DNA from: Okapia johnstoni
Taxonomy: Eukaryota > Chordata > Mammalia > Artiodactyla > Giraffidae
NCBI GenBank assembly: GCA_024291935.2
Contig: CM044319.1
Location: 70,328,001 to 70,392,000 of the forward strand
Direction of reading: 5' to 3'
Length of the DNA stretch: 64,000 nt
The notes under the pieces were generated by a model. The model searched no databases. It had not been told where the DNA came from and saw only the letters and a list, made by a program, of their open reading frames with translations. The position numbers and the translations under genes are program-made. Shown piece after piece: positions 48,093 through 58,266 of the stretch (position 1 is the first letter of the stretch; every line of letters begins with the position of its first letter).

Positions 48093-48412
48093 CCAACAGA
48101 AGTTGTTGTTGTTCAGTCACTCAGTTGTGTCCAACTCTTTGCAACCCTGTGGATTGCAGCATGCCAGGCTTCCCTGTCCTTCACTATCTCCTAGAGTTTG
48201 CTCAAACTCATATGAATTGTGTCGGTGATGCCATCTCTTTGCAGCAGGTGGCCAAAGTGTTGGAGCTTTGGCTTAGCATCAGTCCTTCCAATGAATATTC
48301 AGGGTTGATTTCTTTTAGGACTGACTGGTTTGATCCCCTTGCAGTCTAGGAGACTCTCAAGAGTCTTTTCCAACACCACAGTTCGAAAGCGTCAATTCAA
48401 AGTACCAACAGA
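48093..48412 (-). mobile_element. BovB 3' end with 8-bp TSD
   Basis: 'ccaacaga' at 48,093-48,100 and 48,405-48,412 bracket antisense BovB 3' text ('gttgttgttgttcagtcact' to 'cacagttcgaaagcgtcaa'). About 60-70 bases between 'gatgccatct' and 'ctttgcagcaggtgg' are lost relative to other copies. Confidence 0.93.
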
Positions 48413-48546
48413 GGCACAACTGAGATGTAAACAGAACTTGGATGAGATGTTATCTGGGATATAGGCTCATTTATAATGCCAGTAGGAAGTTTAAGATGAC
48501 CATATAGTATATTGTTACCAAACCAAACTTGGGCCTGTTCACCTGA

Positions 48547-48632
48547 AAGTGAAAACTGCTCAGTCGTGTCCGACTCTTTGCGACCCCGTGAACCTCAGCA
48601 CGCCAGGCCTCCCTGTCCATCACCAACTTCTG
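48547..48632 (-). mobile_element. Very short BovB 3' terminus
   Basis: Only the last 85 or so bases of the element are present: 'gctcagtcgtgtccgactc', 'caggcctccctgtccatcac' and 'caacttctgga'. The text is close to consensus, which suggests a young but extremely truncated insertion. Confidence 0.85.
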
Positions 48633-48639
48633 GATTGCT

Positions 48640-48962
48640 AATCTCATTGAAATTCTGATTCCAATTCTTTTGGATAATTATCCGGAAGTGGAATTGCTGG
48701 ATCATGTGGTAGTTCTACTTTTAATTTTGAGGAACTTTCACACAGTTTCCCAAAACAGCTGCACCGTTTTTCATTTCTATCAACAATGTGCAAAGATTAT
48801 AATTTTTCCACATTTTTTCCAACACTTACTATATTTTGTGTGTTTTTGACACTAGCCATCCTGAGAGTTGTGAAGTAGCATCTCCTTATGGTTTGCTTTT
48901 TATTTCCATGATGATTATTACATTGAACATTTTTTCATATACCTGTTGGATGGTATGTTAGA
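48640..48962 (-). mobile_element. L1 3' region (older L1)
   Basis: Antisense L1 phrases are in order: 'gaagtggaattgctggatca', 'gaggaactttcacacagttt', 'ccaacacttactatattttg', 'actagccatcctgagagttg' and 'ttttcatatacctgttgg'. These match the widespread L1M-type 3' region. Confidence 0.85.
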
Positions 48963-49276
48963 TGGTTCAAATTGCTTACTATACATAGAAAAAGCAACAA
49001 AATCTTTACTAACACTTATTTTTTCTATCTAGTTATATATAAAATATGTGTTACTTGTATGAATGCTACCATTTTACAACTTACAGAGGAAGTTCAAGCT
49101 CTGTTTAAAAAGCTTGATCTTGACCTGTGCAAATTAGAAAGGGAGAATAAGAAATATGGATGTGTATTTCTAACAGGTACTTTTTGTGTGGAAATGAGCT
49201 ACAGAAGCTGCTTGGAGTGAAGGAATTGTGAGATGACAGGAGTCACTTCCCTATGTATCAGGTTGATTTACTCTCC
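48963..49276. other. Unassigned AT-rich DNA
   Basis: Nothing recognised. An 82-codon frame at 48,972-49,220 has no clear family features. Confidence 0.4.
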
Positions 49277-49480
49277 TGGTAAAGACTCTGATGCTAGGAA
49301 AGATTGAAGGCAAAAGAAGAAGGGGGTGGCAGAGGATGAGATGGTTAGAGAGTATCACCAACTCAACGGATATGAATTTGAGCAAACTCTGGGAGAGAGT
49401 GAAGGACAGAGGAGCCTGGCATGCCAATGCCCATGGGGTCGTAAAGAGTCAGACATGATTTAGTAACTGAGAAACAACAA
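49277..49480 (+). mobile_element. BovB 3' end (sense)
   Basis: 'gatgctaggaaagattgaag', 'gatgagatggttagagagta', 'gaatttgagcaaactctggg' and 'gagtcagacatgatttagta', ending 'gaaacaacaatg'. Confidence 0.92.
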
Positions 49481-51506
49481 TGTCTATCTCATTTTTGAAA
49501 GAGATAGACTACAGATTTCAAGTTTCCCACCAAGAGATTTCTCTGAAACATTTGTGTTGCTATTGACAAATCATGTGTTCATGAGGAATAGCAATTCCAC
49601 CTATACATGTGGGTATGTCCATTCATTCACTCATTCATTCATTCAATGGTATTTAGTGAAGACTATTATAGTATGTGTTCAAGGTGCTGCTGGATACAAA
49701 GTTTATGCTCTGGGAGGGGATGGAAACAGCTGGGATCATGGCTGTTCTTCTTCTTTGTCCTCTGTGATCAGCTTTAAAACCCAACTCTAGTTGAGCAATT
49801 TCTGTTTGTGGGTAGTTGCCTGCTGGAATGAAACAAGAGTCTTTTATACTGCTAGCTTTTTCAGCACTTCAGTCCTTAGAGCTGGTGTACTGCAAGTTCA
49901 GGCCTGTTTTAGGTGCAAGACTTCTCACCTGAAGGGAATTTTGGAAAACCCCAGCCTAGCAGCTGAGATAGTGTATAAACATCATCTGTTGGCAGCCTCT
50001 GACCTGCTTCTTGCATCAACCTGGTTCCTGCTTTTACTCTTCCTTCTAATCAGTTTTGTGTTTTGTACCTCAATTTCTGAGAATGGATAGTGGTCTCATT
50101 TCCCTGAATTTTTGTCTTGTCTTTTCTTTCTCACTGCCAATTCCTCTGAGATCCATCCCCTGGCTTGTTCCTGTTAGTATTCAGCCCTGGAGTTTCACAT
50201 CACCACCCAGTACTCAGTAGGGACCCAGATACTGACTCTCAGGCTTCTTTCATGTTGTATTCCTCCCCTCAGCACCACTATCTGCCTTGGGGCTTCTTGG
50301 TTTCCAGGAACCAAATGGCCATCTGCCTTTGCCATTCCTGGCTCAAACCACCTCTGCTTATTTGATTGGAACTCATTACCAAATCCTCTCACTAGATCTT
50401 TTCTCATTGTTAGATACTTAACTGGCTCCCATTATTCTATGTATTTGTTAATTCTTGATATTCTTAGAACTTTAAATCTTTACCAATCTAGTAGCTTTAA
50501 AAAATATCTCACTTTGGTTTGCATCTGTATTTCTATAATTATACAAGAGTTTGGATTTTTTTTTTAATGTAATGAGCATTCATGTTTGCTCATCTGTGAC
50601 ACTCCTGTTCAGGAATTTTTTCTTTTTCTTTCCCCAGAATTATTTTCTGTCATGTTCTTACTGATATTTTGAACTTAGTTAAATTTGGGATTTAAATGCT
50701 TTGTTAATTGTGTATTTTGCAAATATCTCTTCTTGGTTTGTGACTTGTTTTATCATATTCATGAAGATATACTTTCATAAGCAAAATTCTCAGTTTGACT
50801 GGAATTTGCTATTAGTTATAAATAGGACTTGGCAAGATGAAATCCTAATCAATGAAGCAGAATGAATACCCTTTCAAGAAGCATTTCAAGGATAATGGCT
50901 TTGTGGTTCTGGGACAAACATACTATGTGTATTAATCTATTACTCTGGGAGAGAAACAAGAGTCTATGGATTAACATGTGTATATGTATACATTTATACA
51001 CATGTACACACACAGACACATACACACATATGTATGACAGTCTTATCATTTTGAGAAACATCATGATGTGATTGTTTTTAATGGAGTGAAATTCTGAGAT
51101 GTATGTACTCTGATCTGTGAAACACCTTCTCTGAAATAATGCAATATCCAGATTGATTCAGCTTTTTACTTTGTAAAGCCATAAACTTTTTAACTGCAAA
51201 CATATCTAACATGGCCTAGCTGTTTTTGGTTATTAGGAGCAAAATTTTACCTTTATTGATGATAGCAAATGAATCTGCTTATGTTTTTATGCCTAGTAAA
51301 ATTTAAAATTATTGATTTTTTAAAAACGCTCAGTTGAACTTCCTCAGGTCAAATCAAAAAGATTTTTGAGGGAAAATTCTAGGTTTCTTTTACTTATGTC
51401 TCTGCCTACAATTTCTCTGAAACAGCCAACTTGTCAGATCACCTTTCTATTCAGCAAATCATTTCCTTAAAATGAAAAAACAAAACTCTCTTTCCAGAGG
51501 CACATA
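49481..51506. other. Unassigned DNA with small simple repeats
   Basis: A (ATTC)n-like run lies at about 49,620-49,645 and a CA/TG-rich stretch at 50,998-51,030. No gene is recognised. Frames of 99 codons or fewer look incidental. Confidence 0.45.
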
Positions 51507-51698
51507 GTGTTAGTCAGTCAGTCATGTCTAACTCTTTGTGGCCCCATGGACTGTAGCCTGCCAGGCTCCTCTGTCCATGGGATTCTCTAGGCAAGAGAAC
51601 AAAAATGGGTTACATTCCCTTCTCCAGAGAATCTGCCTGACCCAGGATCAAACCTAGATTTCCTGAGATTCTTTACCATCTGAGTCACCAGGGAAACC
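51507..51698 (-). mobile_element. Bov-tA SINE
   Basis: Antisense Bov-tA: 'gtgttagtcagtcagtcatg', 'ccatgggattctctaggcaa', 'caggatcaaacctagatttc' and 'ctgagtcaccagggaaacc'. Confidence 0.92.
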
Positions 51699-52076
51699 TA
51701 ATTTTATTTTAAGTCCATCTATCCATGTGTTAAACATGAATTGAATTACTCTGATTTGGGAGACACTCTTCTAGGGACCCCTTTCTACTTGTGGGAGACT
51801 CCTGTGGTCAAGGGGTGAATCCTGATCTCTGAATGTGAACTTGTCCTACTGCTCATGCAGTGCTCTGGTCCTCAGCTGTGTCAGACTCAACTCTCCTTTT
51901 TTTATAGCCCATATTTTTGTAAAGTTCATCTATTCTCCCAATATGAAAGTCATAGATAATGCAACCCATCTATTTACCTAGCTCTTAAAAACTGAATATA
52001 ATATCTTTACAGCAATATAAAAGAGAAGTAAAGTAATTTAAAATAAAATATTACATATGCTTCTTCCTTGGAAGAA
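51699..52076. other. Unassigned DNA
   Basis: Nothing recognised. Confidence 0.4.
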
Positions 52077-52196
52077 AAGCTATGACAAACCTAGACAGCA
52101 TATTAGAAAGCAGAGAAATTGCTTTAGGAAAGCCTGGCATGACGCAGTCCATGGGGTCACAAAGAGTCAGACACAACTGAGCAACTGAACAACAAC
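52077..52196 (+). mobile_element. BovB remnant with large internal deletion
   Basis: 52,077-52,127 reads like the BovB segment coding MTNLDSILKS (text 'gacaaacctagacagcatat' and 'agaaagcagagaaattgctt'). At about 52,127 it jumps directly to the 3' terminus ('gaaagcctggcatgacgcag' to 'gagtcagacacaactgagca') and an AAC tail. Several hundred bases that lie between these segments in full copies are missing. Confidence 0.85.
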
Positions 52197-52677
52197 AAGG
52201 TCAATATTTAAAAACTCTAATGAAGGATATCGTGCAGACCTAACTATGGGAACATAACATATACAACCTGTCATGAGTGCCTATGTCTGAGACTCTCAAG
52301 GCTTTTTAGAGAATCTATAAATAACTGAAATTGTCTTCTTTTGTATATCCTGGTTATCCTATTCAAAATACTTCCATGTTAGTTTCCAGCTGATAGGCTT
52401 AGCTAAAAAGTCACACACATTATTCTCTATTCCCAGACTACAGCCTTCCTTCTTTCTCTTGTAAATTTGATTTTTGCCTTTATTACTTTGTTCAGCCTAC
52501 AAGCTTACTGTTTCATATTTGAGAAACCAGTTTTTAGTAGACAAAATAATGATGTGAACATCTCTGAATTATTTGTTGACATTATAAACCTGTCAAAGAA
52601 CCACAATAGAACAAAAAATGAAATATGTTCTTACATCTACTTATAGTGAATAGATTTTTATTTTTATATTTTTAAAA
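52197..52677. other. Unassigned AT-rich DNA
   Basis: Nothing recognised. Confidence 0.4.
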
Positions 52678-53118
52678 AATTTTATTGGAGTATAGTTGGT
52701 TTATAATGTTTTACTTTCCATATGATTTTTAAAAATTGGAATATAATTGCTTTACAATGTTGTGTTAGTTTCTGCTGTACAATGAAGTGAATCAACTATA
52801 TGCATACATATATCCCCTACCTCTTTTATCTCACTCCCCCTCTACTTCCCTATCCCACCCCTCTAGGTCTTCACAGAGCACTGAGCTGAGCTCCCTGTGC
52901 TTTATAGCAGGTTCCCACTAGGTAATCTGTTTTACACACGGTAGTGTATATATGTCAAACCTAATTTCCCAGTTCATCACACACTTCCCTTTACCTATTG
53001 TGTTCCTGTTCTTGCCCTGGAACTAGGTTCTTCTGTACCATTTTTCTAGATGCCACATATGTGTTAATATATGATACCTATTTTTCTCTTTCTGACTTAC
53101 TTCACTCTGTATGACACA
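52678..53118 (-). mobile_element. L1 3' end (3' UTR and tail)
   Basis: Antisense L1 3' UTR: 'attttattggagtatagttg', 'tgtgttagtttctgctgtac', 'gagctccctgtgctttatag' and 'tctgacttacttcactctgt'. A second 'ttttaaaaattggaatataa' near 52,728 suggests duplication of the tail segment or insertion of one L1 end into another. Confidence 0.9.
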
Positions 53119-55201
53119 GATTTTAAGATTTTTAAAAATCTTTTCCTTCCATTTGACAATTTAAATCAGTGAAATGTAAGGGTATTTCTATGTATATGTA
53201 CAATTTCTATAAATGCAGCAGCTGCAAGTAAAGGATGACTCAGGTACAGCATATTAGTATTGAAAATGAAACATACTGCTTTGCTGGGAGGGCCATGATA
53301 TTTGGAATAGATGAACAAGCCTGGGGGAAGTTATAAACTAATTCCCATGATTTACATGGTATAAAATTCAGTTGATAAGAAAACCATGAAAAAGTACTTT
53401 ACGTTTATATAAAAGACACAAATATTTATCAGGGTTATCACCCATTCTATATTACTAGCCAGTAGAATATTTGAAATGTGTGCAGAGTATAGAATAGTCC
53501 TTTATTAGGCTTGACTGTTCTGCACACTGAGTACCATCTAGGGTCTCCACCCACTAAAGCCAGTAGTGCTCCACAATCATGTGACAACTAAAAACAGATC
53601 TAGAAACTTCCAAAACACCCTCTATGTGTGATATGGCTCCCACTGAGAATTTCTGTGCTGTACATTAGGTCTTATCCTGTACTTAGCATCCTATGGATCA
53701 ATAGCTTCAGTGGAATGCTTCTTGGCCCCTTTGCCACCACTGACTTGCCACTTGAAGGCCTCAGATATCCTGGTCTCAGCAGTCCTTGGTGGTAATTCCC
53801 TGAGGCTGCCCTATATGGCCTCCTCCCAGTTAGAAGCTGTGTAGAACCTTCTCCCCAAGGAGCTGTCCAGCATCAGCACCACTGAAATGCAAGTCTGTTG
53901 AGAGCAACATTTCTGAAAATCTTCTCTGTATTGTGTATGATTGCCTAAAGAAACATATCCATGGAACCATACAGAGTGTCACATTCCTGATTCCCCAGGG
54001 CTTCCTTTGCTTAATTCTTAAGTGGGGCAGGAGTTTATTAATATTCTGTCATTTCCAAGTGACTTGCATCCTCTGTTTTGCCAGAGAGACTCCTTGTGCT
54101 GTCCTGAGATCATCTAAACTCAGATCTGTAGACAGACCATTAATGTGTGTTTTCTTTTGAAGTCTTCCTTCAACAAAGTCATGTTTTGTGGTGCTTGAAG
54201 CTTGTACAGTTTGGGGGGTCTTCTTTAAGAAAAAGAAAGTAAAATTATGCAAACAAAGTAAATATTTATGTAGAGTGAAAAAAGAAATAGCAAGGAAGTA
54301 TACATGTTGAAGAGGGCAGCAAATGCTACAAATCACAAAATCCAGAAAAATAGAACACTATTTTTATTAATAAATAACACACTTCTGTAATACCTTTAAC
54401 CTATATTTTGGTTGCATGATCTCTGACCGCAGTTCTGCAATACCATTTTCTACAGAGAAAAGAGAAGCATGATTAAGTCTTTTCTTTACCAGAGTTGTTA
54501 AAAAATTATATTTGATTAATGACATCTTGGCAAAGTATTTTTTGTCTCTAAAACTCTTTATTGGTATTTTCATGTAATATCTTGAAATTACTAAATTTAT
54601 AAAAAAAAAAATCTTTCTCATTTGAACTGTAAGAATTCAAGGCATTACAAATTTTTATTTTCCATGAGTATTCTTAAATTCTGTTTGATCTGACAGCTCT
54701 TATTAGGCAATTGTCATTGGTGTCCTCATAGTATTAGCATATTATGAATTCTATATTTATGAATGTCAGTATTTCATATTAAATCAATAAGAATTTAATA
54801 AGAATCTGTAGAAATATTATCAAGTGAGGCCATTTCAGGCCAAGAAAAGAGTTTGTACAAGAAGATGTATATGGATAGAATGCGGGAATTGTAGCATATT
54901 TATGGTATGCACAAGGACTGAGCAATCAGCAGTAGGCTAGATGAGTATGTTAGGGCCAGGTAAAGAAATATGATCTGCTATAAATGTTGGGCAGGTTGCT
55001 GAGGCTCCCTTCTCTTACCTTTAGGTTAAGGAATCAAATGCTTATTGATAGTCCACTAAGCATATGAAGGGCCATATTGATCAGTATTCATTATCACTGG
55101 GGTCAGACAAAGTCAATTTGAGTCACATCGCTTACATTAACTAGCTGGGCAATCTTATTAGTAGTAACTTAACTATTTAGGGAGGTGGCTGTAAACCATA
55201 C
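53119..55201. other. Unassigned AT-rich DNA
   Basis: 53,640-53,900 is GC-richer and could be a decayed exon or pseudogene, but neither strand gives a protein I recognise. 54,049-54,621 holds two minus-strand frames (95 and 84 codons) of low-complexity composition. Confidence 0.4.
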
Positions 55202-55415
55202 AAAAGTGAAAATATTAGTCACTCAATCGTTTCTGACTCTGTGACCTGATGGACTGTAGCCTGCCAGGCTCCTCTGTCCATGGAATTCTCCAGGCAAGAA
55301 TACTGGAGTGGGTAGCCATTCCCTTTTCCAGGGGATTTCCTGACCCAGGGATTGAACCCGAGTCTCCTGCACTACAGGTGGATTCTTTACCTTCTGACCC
55401 AACCAGGGAAGCCCA
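55202..55415 (-). mobile_element. Bov-tA SINE
   Basis: Antisense Bov-tA: 'attagtcactcaatcgtttc', 'ggcaagaatactggagtggg', 'cagggattgaacccgagtc' and 'acccaaccagggaagccc'. It is complete from tail to tRNA head. Confidence 0.94.
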
Positions 55416-56034
55416 AATTAATGTATCTAAAATATAATTCATTTTAGCTCCAAAAGGTACTAGTAGCTATGTCAGTGTCACCAGACACAGAGGAAAATAT
55501 AATAAAGGAGTAGATAAGCCACAGATAGGCTGTCTCTGATGGGTGTCCCAACTGGATGTCAAGGATGATTAGTGAGAAAGGAAGGAAGCCCTCTTCCCCC
55601 CACTGACTTTGGGGGCACGCAGAGCAGAGTGTAACAGAGGTCTAGAAAGCAGCTGCCACATGGTCTGGAGGGTGGATATCCCTGCAGAATTACAATTATC
55701 TCTTTCACTTTGAAAGGTTGTCCACCTGCGCATTTATGTACTTTGCCTTCGCACAGGTTTCCAATTTTTCCTGCATGTAGATTTGTTTCACTTGAGGGCT
55801 GGTTTCAAACAGATTAAGGCTTGTTCTTCAGTTTTTTATTTTACTCATCAGTTTTATTAAAGCTACTGCACCACAGTCCAAATGGTGAATATGGTGCTTG
55901 CCTCTATTTTCTGTTTGTTGGTTTGTCTATAACTTCCTGAGCATATAACTCTGTAGGATGCATTTGGGCCTAAAGTATTGGATAGAAAGTAAATTTCCAA
56001 GGGAAATGGGTAGCAGAAGGGAAGGGGCAAACTT
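55416..56034. other. Unassigned DNA
   Basis: Nothing recognised. Confidence 0.4.
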
Positions 56035-56165
56035 ACCAGTTGTATGTACCTTGGGGAAGTCAGCCTATCTGAGCCTCAGCTTCTTTTACTAAGTATTGAT
56101 AAAATAAGATCCTTCTGACTCTACAAAACAGGTATGAAGATTAAATAAAGTGGTATATGTAACAG
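56035..56165 (+). mobile_element. MIR SINE fragment
   Basis: 'ttggggaagtcagcctatct', 'gagcctcagcttctttt' and 'atgaagattaaataaagtgg' follow the MIR core and 3' order. Confidence 0.65.
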
Positions 56166-56237
56166 TGCTCTTCAAAGTGGAACTGATAATGGTTATTTCA
56201 CCCTCTTTTTCCAGTATCTTCCTGTTTCTTCACTAAG

Positions 56238-57817
56238 TGGAAAAGTCTATTCGGTTCAGTTCAGTCTCTCAGTCGTGTCCGACTCTTTGCGACCCCATGA
56301 ATCGCAGCATGCCAGGCCTCCCTGTCCATCACCAACTTCCAGAGTTTACCCAAACCCATGTCCATCGAGTCGGTGATGCCATCCAACCATCTTATCCTAT
56401 GTCGTCCCCTTCTCCTCTTGCCCCCAATCCTTCCCAGCATTAGGCTCTTTTCCAATGAGTCAACTCTTCGCATGAGGTGGCCAAAGTATTGGAGTTTCAG
56501 CTTCAACATCAGTCCTTCCAATGAACACCCAGGACTGATCTCCTTTAGGATGGACTGGATGGATCTTGTTGCAGTCCAAGGGACTCTCAAGAGTCTTCTC
56601 CAAAACCACAGTTCAAAAGCATCAATTCTTCGGCACTCAGATTTCTTCACCATCCAACTTTCACATCCATACATGACCACTGGAAAAACCATAGCCTTGA
56701 CTAGATGGACCTGTGTTGGGAAAGTAATGTCTCTGCTTTTAAATATGTTATCTAGGTTGGTCATACCCTTCCTTCCAAGGAGTAAGCGTCTTTTAATTTC
56801 ATGGCTGCAATCACCATCAGCAGTGATTTTGGAGCCCTCCCAGAATAAAGTCAGCCACTGTTTCCACTGTTTCACCATCTATTTGCCATAAAGTGATGGG
56901 ACCAGATGCCATGATCTTAGTTTTCTGAATGTTGAGCTTTAAGCCAACTTTTTCACTCTCCTCTTTCACTTTCATGAAGAGGCTCTTTAGTTCTTCACTT
57001 TCTGCCATAAGGGTGGTGTCATCTGCATATCTGAGGTTATTGATATTTCTCCCGGCAATCTTGATTCCAGCTTGTGTTTCTTCCAGCCCAGCGTTTCTCA
57101 TGATGTACTCTGCATATAAGTTAAATAAGCAGGGTGACAATATACAGCCTTGACGTCCTCCTTTTCCTATTTGGAACCAGTCTGTTGTTCCATGTCCAGT
57201 TCTAAGTGTTGCTTCCTGACCTGCATACAGGTTTCTCAAGAGACAGGTCAGATGGTCTGGTATTCTCATCTCTTTCAGAATTTTCCACAGTTTATTGTGA
57301 TCCACACAGTCAAAGGCTTTGGCATAGTCAATAAAGCAGAAATGGATGTTTTTCTGGAACTCGCTTGCTTTTGCCATGATCCAGCAGATATTGGCAATTT
57401 GATCTCTGGTTCCTCTGCCTTTTCTAAAACCAGCTTGAACATCTGGATGTTCACGGTTCACGTATTGCTGAAAGCCTGGCTTGGAGAATTTTGAGCATTA
57501 CTTTACTAGCGTGTGAGATGAGTGCAATCATGCAGTAGTTTGAGCATTCTTTGGCATTGCCTTTCTTTGGGATTGGAATGAAACCTGACCTTTTCCAGTC
57601 CTGTGGCCACTGCTGAGTTTTCCAGATTTGCTGGCATATTGAGTGCAGCACTTTCACAGCATCATCTTTTAGGATTTGAAATAGCTCAACTGGAATTCCA
57701 TCACCTCCACTAGCTTAGTTCGTAGTGATGCTTTCTAAGGCCCACTGGACTTCACATTCCAGGATGTCTGGCTCTAGGTGAGTGATCACACCATCGTGGT
57801 TATCTGGAAAAGTCTAT
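56238..57817 (-). mobile_element. BovB LINE, 5'-truncated, YADD retained, 13-bp TSD
   Basis: A perfect 13-bp duplication (tggaaaagtctat) lies at 56,238-56,250 and 57,805-57,817. Between them is 1,554 bases of antisense BovB, from the 'gttcagttcagtctctcag' terminus to 'gagtgatcacaccatcgtgg'. On the minus strand, three long frames cover most of the RT and C-terminal region: 57,451-57,657 (RT start), 57,003-57,461 and down to 56,817 (with AFDCVDHNKLWKI, GCILSPCLFNLYAEYIM and RYADDTTLMAESEE), and 56,261-56,878 (C-terminal, ending KSRTRLRD). Two frameshifts, near 57,455 and 56,820-56,880, separate them. This is the youngest-looking large copy here. The endonuclease is absent, so the element is not autonomous. 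Confidence 0.97.
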
Positions 57818-58047
57818 AGTGTGTCACTATTGGGCACCCAAAGAAACAATGTCCCAGTAGGAGTCAAACTAATGACTAAATGTCTCCACTATGTTGATTA
57901 TGGTGTTCCATTTTTCAAAAATTGGTTTTGACTAAGGAAAAAATAATTTGGAAAATACAATGTCAAATCAAATAACAAGGGATAAGTGTAGGCAGAGTGT
58001 TACACAGTGTCATGAGGCACCAAAGGCTATAGTGTGTTTACTTGAGG
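57818..58047. other. Unassigned spacer
   Basis: Nothing recognised. Confidence 0.4.
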
Positions 58048-58266
58048 TGCTGCTGCTCAGTCATTTCCATCATGTCCAACTCTTTATGACCCTGTGGACT
58101 ATAGCCCACCAGCCCCCTCTGTCCATGAGATTCTTCAGCTAAGGATACTGCAGTGTGTTGCCATTTCCTACTTCAGGGAAATTTTCCTACCCGGGGATTG
58201 AACCCGCACCTCATGTGTCTTCTGCTTTGCAGGCAGATTCTTTACCACTGAGCCCCCAGGGCAGTC
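58048..58266 (-). mobile_element. Bov-tA SINE
   Basis: Antisense Bov-tA: 'gctgctgctcagtcatttcc', 'aggatactgcagtgtgttgc', 'cggggattgaacccgcacc' and 'caggcagattctttaccact', ending 'gagcccccagggcagtcc'. Confidence 0.92.

Noticed and set aside
49620..49645. ATTC-type repeats as a possible CRISPR-like or satellite array
   Set aside because: Only a few 4-base units without spacers. It is an ordinary simple repeat in a mammalian genome.
53640..53900. GC-richer stretch as a possible processed pseudogene
   Set aside because: I translated the minus strand and saw a short frame (about 40 codons) with stops on both sides. It matches no protein I recognise.
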